Source of the DNA: Perkinsus marinus ATCC 50983 | Taxonomy: Eukaryota; Perkinsozoa; Perkinsida; Perkinsidae | Length of the DNA: 64,000 bases | Assembly: GCF_000006405.1 (NCBI RefSeq) | Contig: NW_003215453.1 | Location: 156,631 to 220,630 of the forward strand | Reading direction: 5' to 3' | In this document: one piece after another, positions 38,680 to 50,375 of the stretch | How the letters are laid out: each line of letters opens with the position of its first letter | Numbering within the stretch: position 1 is the first letter of the stretch | The notes under the pieces: generated by a model | What the model was told of the DNA's origin: nothing | Database searches by the model: none | The model's input: the letters and a program-made list of their open reading frames with translations, nothing else | Translations under genes and position numbers: made by a program

Positions 38680-39789
38680 GTGTTACTACTAACAAGAATT
38701 GCGTCACGTGTGTTTATACCTCTTCTTTGTGCTGTAGCGTCGGCTGATTCAAACCCCGGAATAAGTGGTGGCAACTCAACCCCTCCGCCCCTTGAAGATG
38801 GGGTCTTAAATATGTTGTGTGAGTTGAGCAGCATCCGAAGATGGGAAATGAGAGGCTACACAGAAAGCGAACAACGCCTCATGGGAAAGGGTGCAATGAA
38901 CGGGGCTGATCGTGCACGTGTCACAACCGTCGTCACGATATTGTGCGCGTGAAGGAGACAAGACCCTTAGGGAAGCCTTCGGGTCGAGTCCTACACTGCA
39001 GTGCTGTTGCTCAAAGGAGGGCACCAATTCAATCAACTCCTCGTTGGGAATGTTACAAGATACCCGGCAGCTAATTCACTGTAAACTTCGCGCCCATCCA
39101 TATCGTGGCTCTTGAGCAGTGCTCAATGAGCACGTTTCTGGTGTCAAGCAGCGTGTGGCACGCTGATTCCCAACCTGGGAATCTCAGACCGATTACGGCA
39201 TTTCCAGGCGCCCGCTGCGACTTCCGGATCCGAGTCTTAGTAGTGAAGAAATTCCGATTGGTGCTCTGTTCAAGTGTGCTTCCTCGGAAGGATGCAACTT
39301 CTAAGGGCATTTCCCCAGTATGCTATCCCAGCAGTTGCAATATACGCTCAATCGTTCTTCCGAGTCATTGCCGGGACTCGCAAACTTCGTTCCCCTCTTC
39401 GAGGAAATTCTTTCTATTGGAAAATGGTTGCGCTTCATGTTTAAACTCACGTAGCACAAACGACCTGAACTTCAAGTGTTTGATACACTTTGTGTGTTAA
39501 GGGAAAATCCAAGGCAGTCCGCTGCGTGAATCAGCTTTGCAACGTGCGTGCAAGACAAACCACGTCACCCGTGTGCTCGTCGAAGCGAGCTGGTGTCCAG
39601 CACTATGGTGTCGGGTGTCTGGAAAATGGGGTCGTCCCACCCGTCCCACCCAGGGGCTTGCCTGGTAGGAACGTTTTCTTTCTGGCTGATCGATTCGCGG
39701 CTCCGAGTCGCTTAACATTGGGGAAAGAGTCGCTCGAGTCGAAACCCGAACTTAATATACCCTATATTCTCTTTTTATTCTCCCTCTAA
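38680..39789 (+). pseudogene. Probable frameshifted gene for a secreted cysteine-containing protein
   Basis: Four open stretches in changing frames overlap end to end: 38680-38952, 38912-39115, 39105-39500 and 39490-39789. The first begins with GTG, not ATG, and reads like a signal peptide (VLLLTRIASRVFIPLLCAVA); an in-frame stop lies just upstream. Cysteines are frequent in the later parts (QCCCSKEG, CASCLNS, RCVNQLCN). The end-to-end pattern fits a ~350-residue coding region broken by indels and loss of the start codon, but a spliced gene or chance open frames cannot be excluded. Confidence 0.35.
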
Positions 39790-40804
39790 GAGAGTGTCTC
39801 ATAGACAATGAGACATAGAATGTTCTCTAGTAGTCAAAATAATAGTGAATGAGTTCATTGTGGGCCGGGTTTATGCAATTGATTATTAAAATTAAGTTTT
39901 ATTGCACAAGTATTGAGTGATTGCTTTGCGTTCCGTGTGGGACTCGGAAACTTCCCTGGAATGTGCGGTTTTTAGGAAAAAAATACCCACTATGTGACAC
40001 TGCTCGGATTGCAAGAGCTTGGCACACAAACTCGGATGAAATTCTAACTTGAACATATTTTTTTCCCTCCGACCGAGTACTCGGACTCAAAAAATTGAGC
40101 ATTTGATCGAGCTCCACATCACTTTCATATTCGGCCTGAATTTTCAACTCTTTGAAAATTTTCCCTCTTTTCTGACTTTCTACCTACGAGTTTTATTTTT
40201 TGTTAAGATTGGCCCGCCCCGTTATAGCTGCAACTCGTCGATTATGCTATTTGGTGCGATGAACAATCATAATTAGTATGCAACTCTCTCAGGCTATTTC
40301 GTATTGCATTTCATATGGTTAATACCCTAACAAGTAACTAAGTAAAACTCGTCATTAAATGAAGTGTCCTAACTGTTCAAATTTGCAATGAAATAACTTG
40401 GCTTATCAAAAACGTATCGACTTCAATCAATGACGTTAATTTTGGCTGATCGAGTAGATTATCGAAAATTTCGAGAAACTATCCGATTTACCCCTTAGAA
40501 ATTCACGCGATAAACTTTTTCAAGTGACTATTCGTTTGCATCACCATGATACTATGCACTGCATAGTATGCAGAGGCTTCACACACTTACATTTCTCAGC
40601 ACTTTCTATGTTCTCAATGTGCAGAGCTTATTACTGTTCTTCACTCAACTCAAAACCAAGATTTCTATAACATGATAACCGATGATCAGCAATCATAAAA
40701 ACTCAGCGATACGGGTCATTTTGATCAACGCCATCGTCGATTCCAATGATTGAGTCATACAATAAAAGGAGGATAAGCATATGTCAATGATACGTAGATA
40801 ACTT
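39790..40804. other. Intergenic, nothing recognised
   Basis: AT-rich spacer between the probable pseudogene and the 3' end of the IscU gene. Contains ATACTATGCACTGCATAGTAT at about 40549-40569, a palindrome. No gene is seen. Confidence 0.5.
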
Positions 40805-43091
40805 TTAGACAACTGTAGCTTCCTCAGCGCCCTTCAATGAGCTTCGCTTGCGCTCATAATCAGCCAGAGCTGCGTGGACCGCCTGAAGTGACGATATCAA
40901 AAGGCGGAGACGCAAACTCGAGTCTTAACTAGCAGTATCGAGCATCGCAGGTTGCGTACACAATAGGACACGCGACATCGAAACCTCAAAATGCTATATC
41001 ATTTCTTTAATTTGAACATCGCGAGCTCACAACAAAAGCGAAAAAGTTCGTTCACTCCTTGACCAAAATTAGCGGAACTCAGATAGAAAATGAATTTCCA
41101 TATGAGACTAAAACCACGAACTCTGAACAAAATATAAGGCACATCTCTCTGCTTCTATTCACCATAGCCATTTAGCCCCACTTTAGTGAGGAAACTACTA
41201 CCTAGTATGCAGCAATATTGATGAAATTGTGTGACATCGAAACCGCTCAAATTGAGACAGTTTTTCTTGGATTCGATTAAAAAATAATAAATTTCCAATT
41301 TCACCGAACGGATCATCGTACCTCTTCGACGAGGAGTGAGCAGTGGATCTTCACCGGGGGCAGTTTGAGATAGCCAGAAATGTCCGTGTTCTTCAACTCG
41401 GAGGCTTCCTTCTGAGTCTTACCTGACGAAAAAAAACTATTTTAAACAACCCAAGTTGTGCATAAAACGACACGGGAAAAGTTGAATAGAGTAAAATACA
41501 CACTGTAGGATAAGCCTTCTAGCACACAAAGTATGTCTGTCCCCATTGTGCCATCCTCCGTAGCATAGCCTAGCTTAGCCATGTATGAGTGCTACATATT
41601 AAGTTCTAACGAGTCGGATAATAACGTTGATCTACTGTTTGTTAAGTTAGTCTTATAACACTCAATTGAATCACAGTATAGAACTGATAGTGAAACCGTC
41701 AGCATTATCATTCCGATCGACTCACCTTTGTTTCAAACTACTTATATGAGGAGTGTGTTTGTGAATTTAAAGTTCAACGCCTACTACGACAACGTGGCTC
41801 GATTAGACTCGCATCTATGCACATCAACTTTCGAGGCATCAGTTTTAGCCTTTCAAACTGTCTACTTTCGAGAGGTGACTAAAATTGAGTATAACAGTCA
41901 CTCTTCAGATGAGAAAATGTGAAGCGATGATACCACACACGAGTAATAGAAGTATAGATCGTTTTTGACCATGGACACCCTTGTAGGAAAATTTGCACAT
42001 GGTCAACTACATGCGAAAATTTCGGGAAAGACTGATTGATTCCTGTACACTTCTACCCTAATTCGTATATAAACTCCTATAACTAGTGAGAAAACTCCTG
42101 AGCTCAACTGAGGAGAGCGAACATTGCCATATACTTTTTCGCATGAGAAGTGATATACAGTTGGGAAGTTAGAACAGAGAGCTCACCCTTGATCATCTCA
42201 GTGGCAAGACTACTGCTCGCAATCGCCGAACCGCAACCGAATGTCTTGAACTTAGCGTCTTGAACAACACCGTCTTCTATTTTAACTTGAAGTTGGACGA
42301 CATCACCACAAGAGGCCTTACCTGAATAGGCACTTCATCAAATCTAAGCGAGATGCATAAAAACCAAAGAAGCGCGCGCCATTAATGGAAAGTGAGGTTG
42401 ATATCCAGGTGATGACCATAACGCAAGTGAGCATCTAAACTGCAAACTCCAAAAGAAGTGAAAGCAAGAACTGCAGGTGAAAGCGGAGAAAGGGAAGCCC
42501 GAAACCCCACCCGAAACCCGACGGGAAACCAGAAACCCGAACTGTTATCCGAGGCTAAGTCGAAATTCAAGTGAGAGCGTGAGCTAAACTTCTTTAGAAA
42601 AGAGGATTTCCCCTTACCTGAACAACTACAATGGACGAGTTTCACGCGAATAACACTAGTGAAAAACATATTGCACATTTCACTACGAGGAAAACAATAG
42701 TGTTACGTCTGAGGATTTGCATTCGCCACTTCACATTGGAATGACGAGCATAAACTCACCAACAACGGCAGTGCCAACACTGGGGTCCTTCTTATCGAGC
42801 TTTCCGGCATTTCGAGGGTTCTTGAAGTGGTCTAACACGTTGTCATGATAGTATCTGCAAAAACCACTTCACAGTGTAAGCTCTGCGGAGTTTCCTCACT
42901 AACTATAGTAGTTTACATGCAAATTCGAATAGAAATGAGCTAAAACCAATGAAAAATCAAAGTTTTCATATTGTCACCACCACGTGCATATTCTCCCAGG
43001 CGTCACTAAATCACCTCTTCTGAGCAGCACATGAGCACCACGCCGAAGTGATACGAGATGCCGCACCAGATGGGAATATAGGGCGGAGCAT
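40805..43091 (-). CDS. iscU: Iron-sulfur cluster assembly scaffold IscU/ISU1
   Basis: The scaffold on which [2Fe-2S] clusters are built in mitochondria or relict mitochondria. Five exons (minus): 43015-43091, 42760-42854, 42187-42321, 41332-41422 and 40805-40882 (TAA). All ligand residues are present: Cys and Asp in [16 protein letters not shown], Cys in [20 protein letters not shown], and His-Cys in [14 protein letters not shown]. The hallmark [17 protein letters not shown] starts the conserved domain. Exon 1 ([20 protein letters not shown]) is rich in Arg/Ser/Ala with no acidic residue, a mitochondrial presequence. Length about 158 residues is normal for the family. Introns carry F1 and F2 remnants. 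The start Met is supported by the presequence and sits 119 bp from the divergent gene at 43211. Confidence 0.95.
41981..42125 (+). repeat. F2 copy in an intron of iscU
   Basis: AGGAAAATTTGCACATGGTC, TTCCTGTACACTTCTACCCT, and GAGCTCAACTGAGGAGAGCG. It is antisense to iscU. Confidence 0.75.
42635..43000. repeat. Degraded F1 and F2 pieces in iscU introns
   Basis: About 42635-42740: GAGTTTCACGCGAATAACAC TAGTGAAAAACATATTGCAC, an F1 remnant in intron 42322-42759. About 42877-43000: GTAAGCTCTGCGGAGTTTCC to CACCACGTGCATATTCTCCC, an F2 remnant in intron 42855-43014. Confidence 0.6.
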
Positions 43092-43210
43092 TAGGATGAA
43101 GCTTGTCAAGAACTATGACAAGCGAGAATCTTTCTATGTAAAAAGCGCGCGCCATTCTAATCGATTATTATGAAACTGTTTCTGGTGCTACAACGCAACT
43201 ACTTGTAACT
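43092..43210. promoter_or_regulatory. Bidirectional promoter between iscU and the membrane protein gene
   Basis: Only 119 bp separate the two start codons, so both promoters must lie here or overlap. It contains AAAAAGCGCGCGCCATTCTA, the GGCGCGC-type motif also seen in several introns. No TATA box is evident. Confidence 0.55.
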
Positions 43211-45993
43211 ATGGCAGCTCGTTTGAATTCAGACAGAATGAACGGACGACGACGACGCCCACGTGATGAAGTTGATGATGATGATATTGACTTAGATGAC
43301 CCTCAGGAAGAGCGAGCGATGGAAAGAGGCCATTCCCGAATGGTGAGGCGGGTATTATGTGACACAGTTTTTGTTTTATTTTTAGTATGTCTGTATTAGT
43401 GGAGTTTCACGAGCAGCCGTGATATGAAAAACACTAGTGGAAAATTTATCGATTTTTTTATATGAAAAATTCAAGTTCGCAAAGAAAACTCCATTTTTGT
43501 TGAGGATTAGAAGCAAAAGTTTTCACGCACATTCGTGTTAAAGTTCCACCAGAGTAACTCTGTTTAAATTCCCGATAAACTTTAATTTCGTCTGACGCAA
43601 AAAAGAAAATCTGGATTTATTTTCCTTGTGAAATTATTGGTGATGATTTTATTTAAAAATATATTGAAGTTTCGACGACCGTGATATGAGAAAAACACAA
43701 GTGAAAAATATTTTTCACTTTTGTAAAACTTCACACTGTAACGACAAAACGTGAGTTGAAAAGTTGTCTTATCTCAGATTCTCCTAGTGTTCTGCATAAT
43801 GTGGTCGGCTATCACAGTAATCGCATCGATCATCTTCGCCATCTATGCGGCAGATCGAAAACAATCTAATGTAATTCGTAAAAACTGTGATTCATTAACA
43901 TGCGTTTTCGTTTCAGGTGGTGATATTATCGTCACTATTCGCGTGCTTGATAGCAGCACAGGCAGGAATAATTTTGTATTCGGAAAATAATAAACCATTG
44001 TTAAGAGAAGCAGTGACTAAAGGATTCGGTTGGGTAGTATGGGAATATGTAAAATTTCTGGGAATTTTAATTTTTGGCAAAATTTTGGTGTATATCCAAA
44101 ATTTTCGGGGATTTTAAATGAACTCGGGCGGAAAAATTGTGAATTTTTCGATTTTCCGCAGTGTATGTAATGGAGAGCAGTGCGGGAATATATGCACATG
44201 TGTTGCTAGTAATATGGAATTTTTGAGGAATTTCTGCGAAATTATCGTTGATTTTTGTGTACTTATATCCAAAATCGTGCGTAATTTTTCATAAAATAGT
44301 GAGAAAACCTACGAGCTCAGTTGAGAAAACCAAACATATATTCCCATATTAATAAAGAGTATTACAATGATACAATAATCAGTGTGGTGAACTACTACAT
44401 GTGTTGACGAGAATAAGGGAATTCTGAGGAATTTTTGTTGGGTTTTTGATCACTTCTACCACAAATCGCGTGTAAATTGTTGACAAATTAGCTTTGGAAA
44501 CTTCTCGAGCTTAGCTGAGGAAAGCAAACATATATTCCTCCAACACACGTGAAGTGGCGTCGTAAAACTCGGTGAAAAACGCGTCGTGAAAACCGCAGTC
44601 GTGAAAAATGTTTTGCACCAGTGTTTTTCATATCACTAGGGCCGCCCGTGAAACTCCATTGAATACCAAATTTTTTTATACACTAGATGTGCATCGTGCA
44701 TTTTAACCTATTTTCCTCAGCTGTTCCGAAACCCTCCCCGATTTGCGGTTTTTCTTTGGATGATCATCACAATCGGGTCTTTAGTAAGTGCGTCGCTCCG
44801 CTGTCATTATGCGCATTCTTTCACCAGGTTGTTTTTGGATTTCTAATATCAGCGTTAATCTCTACAATGGGTGAGCTGCGTACGGCTGGGCTTATCACAT
44901 ATATACTTATTGGTGTTGGATGGATGAGCGTCACCATCGGACTGGTAAGCTATCATAGGTCCCGGGTTCGATCCCCGGCAAGGGCATTTTTCTGCTTTTT
45001 TGGCTAATACGCGATATAGAGAAAAATTAGAGTAAATTTCAACTCCGTGTGAAGGAGTTTCATAACCCGTTTTACGTGAAGTGGTGAAAAACGCGATATT
45101 ATTCGCGGTGATATGCAGTAGTCGTGAAATATGTTTTTCACTAGTGTTTTTCATATCACTGGGGCCGCCCGTGAAACTCCAATATACATAAGACGAGACT
45201 TTTACACCGACGTACTTTCGTGGCCTGGTGTTAGCAGCAGTGTGGAAGAATGTTGGAGGCAATATGGAAATTTCGGGAAATTTTGGGAAATTCTCATTGG
45301 TTTTTGCATACTTATTAAACTCGAATTTATGTGTAAACTTAGCTTTGGAAACTCCTAAACTCGGCTGAGGAAAGCGAACGTATATTCCTACTCCAACACT
45401 GTATAGGAAACTCCTGAGCTCAGCTGAGGGAAGCGAACATATATTCCTACTCCAACACTGTATAGGAAACTCCTGAGCTCAGCTGAGGAAAGCGATTACA
45501 TATATTCCTACTCCAACACTGTATAGGAAACCCTTGAGCTCAGCTGAGGAAAGCGATTACATATATTCCTACTCCAACACTGTATAGCAAACTCCTGAGC
45601 TCGGCTGAGGAAAGCGATTACATATATTCCTACTCCAGGGCTTATTATCAGTCAGCTCGATAGGTACCCGAAACGCTACGCTCCGCCACTGTTATATTAT
45701 ATGTTCGCCCTCCTCAGCTGAGCTCAGGAGTTCCCTCATAAATCGTAGGAGTCCATATACGAAAGGATTTTCCCAAAAATTTTCATATTGTCACCAACAC
45801 TTGTGATTGACCATGTGCATGTACCCCCACACACTTAAGTGTGAGCGGTTATCAAATTGAATGTTTTTTTTCGTTTTTCATTTCTAAAGAAAAATTTTTT
45901 GTTTCCGCTCAGTTATTTTCTTCGGTATTCCGAGATGTACGTCTTCGTGTTGGTGATGGATGGGAAGAACTACACGAAGAAATCGGGGGGTGA
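43211..45993 (+). CDS. Multi-pass membrane protein (4-5 helices), unidentified
   Basis: Six exons join in phase: 43211-43342, 43778-43870, 43917-44033, 44721-44783, 44828-44944 and 45913-45993 (TGA 45991-45993), about 200 residues. The N-terminus is cytosol-like, basic then acidic (RRRRPRDEVDDDDIDLDDPQ). Helices: ILLVFCIMWSAITVIASIIF, VVILSSLFACLIAAQAGIIL, RFAVFLWMIITIGSLVVFGF with LISALIS, and LITYILIGVGWMSVTIGLLF. The C-terminal tail is short and charged (RLRVGDGWEELHEE). I know no family match. Intron 5 (44945-45912) begins as a tRNA 3' half and then contains an F1 copy and an F2 array. Shares a promoter region with iscU. Confidence 0.75.
44172..44545 (+). repeat. Two F2 copies in intron 3 of the membrane protein gene
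   Basis: 44172-44350 (GAGAGCAGTGCGGGAATATATGC region through GAGCTCAGTTGAGAAAACC and ATATTCCCATATT) and 44382-44545 (TGTGGTGAACTACTACATGT through GAGGAAAGCAAACATATATT). Confidence 0.75.
44547..44658 (+). repeat. F1 copy joined to an F2 end
   Basis: CACGTGAAGTGGCGTCGTAA to GGCCGCCCGTGAAACTCCA; it directly follows the CTCCAACAC end of the preceding F2 copy. Confidence 0.8.
44945..44986 (+). other. tRNA 3' half at the 5' splice site of an intron
   Basis: GTAAGCTATCATAGGTCCCG GGTTCGATCCCCGGCAAGGG CA then TTTTTC. It matches the 27513 intron in the stretch AGGTCCCGGGTTCGATCC. Confidence 0.8.
45053..45181 (+). repeat. F1 copy in intron 5 of the membrane protein gene
   Basis: GGAGTTTCATAACCCGTTTT to GGCCGCCCGTGAAACTCCA, with the usual interior (ATTATTCGCGGTGATATGCA). 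Confidence 0.85.
45243..45830. repeat. F2 copy, tandem F2-tail array and an inverted F2 copy
   Basis: 45243-45350 is F2-like; then the ~60-bp tail unit with CTCCTGAGCTCAGCTGAGG and ATTCCTACTCCAACACTG is repeated about five times to 45640; 45690-45830 is an inverted copy (TATATGTTCGCCCTCCTCAG, GAGCTCAGGAGTTCCC, CACCAACACTTGTGATTGAC). Confidence 0.85.
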
Positions 45994-47835
45994 GTTAAAG
46001 TCATAGTGGACTTTCTGTGTAATTTTTTCACTTAAAAAATTATCGAATTCAGCATTTCTCGCTGATAAATTTGTGTTTCACGCTGGAACGATTAGATATA
46101 GCAATAAGCTACTATACACTGAAGTGGAAGGGTCTAGTCGTGACCGTTATTCATAAATAATGACGAGTGAAAAGTTCACTCCATATACGCCTTGTGCGCC
46201 CTACTACTTACATCTCGCTACCTTTGTTGTTCTGTTATGCTAGTCGGTAGAGTTAGTAGAAGTCGGACCGTGCACGTGGCGTCTCGAAATCCATAGATTT
46301 CATGCCTCTGAAATCGTCTCGTCTCGAGAACAGCGGAGCGAAGTGTTACACGATGTGCATTATATTCGTATAGCGTTCATCTGATTACTCAAATCTCGTG
46401 CGGTTTGTATAAATCGTGTACTGCTAGTATGGGATCATTATTATTATTCAGTGTGTTTTAGAGATTCGGAAACTATCGGGCGCCCAACCGGCGACAGCGG
46501 TAGATTGCAAAACTATTCGTAATTATGTCAGTTTCTCAGCGACAGCGACAACAGCGTTATGTTTAAAGTTGATACTCTAATTTAGAGTCTCTAAATGATG
46601 TGGAGCCAGCACTTATGTTCTATCAAGGTTTCGTAAACTAGTTACATCTGATACTATCTAGTAGTACACACTTGAGTCGAATTTAATAGTGTATATGATT
46701 ATTTTATGGCGACAAGTTGAAATAAATCGGCAAAGGACGTATCGAATTCGTTCGCAATGTGGTGGCAACGACGACTACTGCATTGACGCGAGGTAGACTC
46801 GATGTTGTACACCAAACTCAACGGTGATCATCGGAGCATTGATAACTATATCAGCGGACAATAAGAGGAGAGACAATTATGTTAGATGATAGCTATAGAG
46901 AATCGGATGGCTTGGGGACAGGGTCTGTGCAATCCATTACAATCGAGAATGTGCCTCTATGAAGGTGAGCAACACTGATCCAACCAACTTGGTCGGACCA
47001 AGCACTCGCCACATTTTAACTGATTTTTGCGAGATCTGGTTATGCAGTAGGAAGCAGCATCAACAAGTGCTCTTATGGCTAGTACCTGTCCTAGACTGAT
47101 CCTCTGTGGGGATTGGTTCGCTTCTGATTGCCCACATTTTGGACGTACAATCCACAGCTGTGGGAGGATAACAATCCGATGGAAACAGATGAGGTCGGTA
47201 TGGTGGGATGAGTTTAACTCGGGAGTTTCGGGCCTGTGGTTGCAGCCCGTATACAACCGAGATACTAACTTCATCCAACTATAACACCTTGGCAAACCTG
47301 CACACCATGTTATCTTCCATTATATGAAATCCATATAGAGGGGGATGCGCGTTGGTCTTTCAGTGAAACTACATCAGGCTCTGATGAACAGGAGAGTTCT
47401 CTGACTTAGTATCACTCCCAATGATTCAGTGGGAACTAACTTTATCTGAAAAAACCCCGACCTGGGCAACAACGAAAAGCATCGAATTGTTACTGTCAGC
47501 AGGTCTGCGTTCGCAACGTCGGCACTATTATGGTGCTATAGCTCGTGAGTTTCCTAGACTCAGTTTCGCGTACGCCTTGAACTGTCGTCAGGGCATTCTT
47601 GAGATTCCGGGGTTGTTGCTCACCCGAGTTTCCCGATAACCACCCAAACCACTGTGTCTATACACAACCCGGTATTGGAAGAGATTAACGAAAAATATGA
47701 TTCCTCAAAGTCTTACGGATACTAATAAATATAATTCGGCGAAGTAAATTCGCAGACTCCCGCTTTGATGACGAGAGGTGATGAAAGACTCTGTGTTTTC
47801 GCCCCGAAAACCCGAGTGAATTCAACCTGAATTCA
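45994..47835. other. Intergenic, no gene supported
   Basis: Open frames here (for example around 46957-47295 on both strands) mirror each other and lack protein-like features. Hydrophobic or domain-like segments were not seen. A short sequence AATGATTCAGTGGG... region near 47420 gives a 72-codon frame of no clear character. Confidence 0.4.
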
Positions 47836-47997
47836 TCACCAGTCACAATAGCATCTTAGGCTCACAGATTGATCATAGTAGCAGTCAAAGGGACAGAGTT
47901 CGCAATCAGGGTTCGTGCTCGGATTCTTGCACTTTGGGTCACCACAACCTTGCATCAGATAAACCGTGAGGGCAACAATGGCGATGACGAAGATCAT
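47836..47997 (-). CDS. Small secreted cysteine-rich peptide (53 aa)
   Basis: From MIFVIAIVALTVYLMQG (signal peptide) to CGDPKCKNPSTNPDCELCPF and DCYYDQSVSLRCYCDW, ending TGA. The mature part has eight cysteines in about 36 residues. The frame extends upstream to an earlier Met (MQFAICVSQISYLLF), but the MIFVIAI start gives a typical signal peptide. It resembles the peptide at 37903-38037 in the MQGC signal end, size and cysteine count, though spacing differs. Confidence 0.6.
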   Translation of the reverse strand: MIFVIAIVALTVYLMQGCGDPKCKNPSTNPDCELCPFDCYYDQSVSLRCYCDW

Positions 47998-48419
47998 TGG
48001 GAAAATGGTATCGAAGAGCAGATATGATATCTGAGATACACAAATTGCAAACTGCAAATCTCTTCAGGAATCATGAGATTGATAGGACCTCACGAGGTCC
48101 ACGAGCGAAATCGAAGTGAAGGGATATTCATAGTGGGAATTTCTGTTCAACAAAATGTGGGACGTAGGAATAATATGTGCGAGGACTCTATGAAGAACGT
48201 TTCCTTCCATGGCATGATTCCGAAGGTAAGATCTTAAGCGCACGGGACCCTGCAAGAGATCGTCCAGACCTCTTACGCACACTGGTGCGACCTGCCTACC
48301 AAGCTAAATTTAAACGAGTTGAAATTGGCTGATTATCCGTGTACGCATAGAAGTCTATGCTAATGAGTGCCTTCTCAAGTATGATTGAAACTGAAATTCT
48401 GTGACCAGAGATTGGTTTT

Positions 48420-48953
48420 GAAATGTCCGAATTCACGTGGTGCTGCGTGAGTATAGCGCGCGCTAAAGTCTCTTAAGAACAGTTTCACGGGAAATAGAAG
48501 GTTGACTCGGTGGATTGGGTTCCAAGGTCTTAGCCTTCAAGTGATACAGCAAATCACAGGCATGGTACGCTCTGTGACGTCTTCGAACTCATGCGGGGGT
48601 GAGAAATGTTAGATTTGGTACGTCTGGTCGCACACGCCTGACTTATCGGGACAATGATTTCCATGTTGATGTGTTGTTGAAATGTTCGATTTCACGTGGT
48701 GCTGCGTGAGTATGGCGCGAGCTAAAGCCTCTTAAGAGCAGTTTACGGGAAATAGAAGATTGACTCGGTGAACTGGGTTCCAAGGTCTTAACCTTCAAGT
48801 GATACAGCAAAGCACAGGCATGATGCGCTCTGTGACGTCTTCGAATTTACGCTCTGGGGTGACGAATTTTATATTAGATACGTCTGGTCGCACACGCCTC
48901 ACTTATCGGGACCATGGTCCCGGACCATGATGCCCATGTTGATGTGTTGTAGA
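48420..48953. repeat. Two tandem copies of a ~260-bp unit
   Basis: 48420-48676 and 48679-48953 share AAATGTnCGAnTTCACGTGG, TGCTGCGTGAGTATnGCGCG, ACTCGGTGnAnTGGGTTCCA, TTCAAGTGATACAGCAAA and TCTGGTCGCACACGCCTnAC. The second copy carries the extra palindrome GGGACCATGGTCCCGGACCA. No coding potential is evident. Confidence 0.85.
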
Positions 48954-49204
48954 TGGCCCGAGTTTAATATATGGCTCGATCGTTATGAATTACACTTTAA
49001 TTGAGCATGTTGTCCAATAGTCAGGACTAGGCCATCTCGGAGACGGGGCGGAGCTCGCGTCAGGCACGCAAGAACGATTGACTCGATTGCCTCCCGCGCC
49101 GAAAATGGATGACGCAGGTTCGATTTCCACGAACGTCACTTCTAACGCAATCGATTTTTCGGCGGCTTTCGCAGCAGCTGCTGATGAGTTGGTCGAGTAC
49201 ACAG

Positions 49205-50365
49205 GATTTCACATTTTTGGCAAGATCCCCACTGGGGATCACTCAGGGTGTGATGTGAGTGGAAATTCAGCACGATGTTCTGTGTTTGGAAATTTCAAGG
49301 TGGAAATTTCCGGAATTTCCAGGAAATTTCCGCCAAGGTGCTTCCGGGCTTCTGCGCTAGCGCGCAGTGGGGATCGAGGAAGTACAAGAGAAGCAAGATC
49401 ACGAGTTGGAGAGTCGTTTCGTGGGTCCATGCGTTACATTGTCGATTGCGTGTCGCGTTCAGTTCGGGAGCCAATGATGACTCGAAAGGGATGTAGGTGC
49501 GTCAATCACGATCACGACTGACGATCCGTCAAAGCAGCTTTGTGAGAGACAGGTTTTCGCTCTTGAAAGACTTTGTTTTTGGGTGGTCGAATTCTGTTCA
49601 GTTTCTCGAAGAAATCTGGTTTATCCATGTCTTTGAAGGCTTTCCTGTTATATTGCCTATCTCTTAATGGCACTTTCGTCGCGTAGGAGAAGCTCTGTCT
49701 TCGACCCCCGACCACATTACCTGGTGAAAACTCGGGCTGAGCTTGGCCTCCCACCGCTGTAGTACAGGTGCTGTAGTACAGAAGCAAGTATTACTTGCCA
49801 AGTAACTAGGTTACTGTAACCCCAAGTTGAACTTCAAGACTTGAACTTAGTTCAAGTTCAAGTTCACCTTGCTTCAAGTTGTTTCAAGTGGCACCTCATG
49901 ACGCACGACGAACGTGGCGGTCCAGTGGATGATGAACTCGACATGGAAATGCTTGGGATCAAAAGTATATCTCCTTATTACTTACCATGGTATGAATTAC
50001 TGTGCAGTTGCATCTCCGAGCGTTACAGGCGAGCGAGAAAATAGATGCGCTCGACCGAGCGAGGTGAATTGCCATGAATCGCCATGCGAAGACTTGTAAT
50101 CGCTCGCCTTGATGATCGATTCCAGCCGTTGGGGCTTTTACGCACAACAACCAGTTCTGAGCATCACTACGATACTCTATCTATGCGGAGAGCTATTCTT
50201 AATGCAGAACGAGCTTTTTTATAAACGAAACGTGAGTAGAGATCAGTAAATAGCCATTTTTGTTAGATTTCCTGGAAATTCAAGGGTCGTGGAAATTTTT
50301 CCGAAATTTCCTTCGGAAATTTCAGGAATGGAAATTAACGCTTGCAAAAATCACACCCTGGGATC
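49205..50365. other. Possible element bounded by long imperfect inverted repeats
   Basis: Left flank: GGGGATCACTCAGGGTGTGA followed by a GGAAATTTCCGGAATTTCC region. Right flank, in inverted order: a GGAAATTTTTCCGAAATTTC region and AATCACACCCTGGGATCACT. Between them is a minus-strand frame of 91 codons (49512-49787) and a cluster of TTCAAGTT repeats (about 49830-49890). Either a non-autonomous DNA element or the decayed front of the LINE that follows. Confidence 0.4.
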
Positions 50366-50375
50366 ACTGGCGGCG

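Noticed and set aside
46957-47295. Cysteine-containing gene on the minus strand
   Set aside because: Overlapping frames on both strands have equal quality, and there is no signal peptide or domain.
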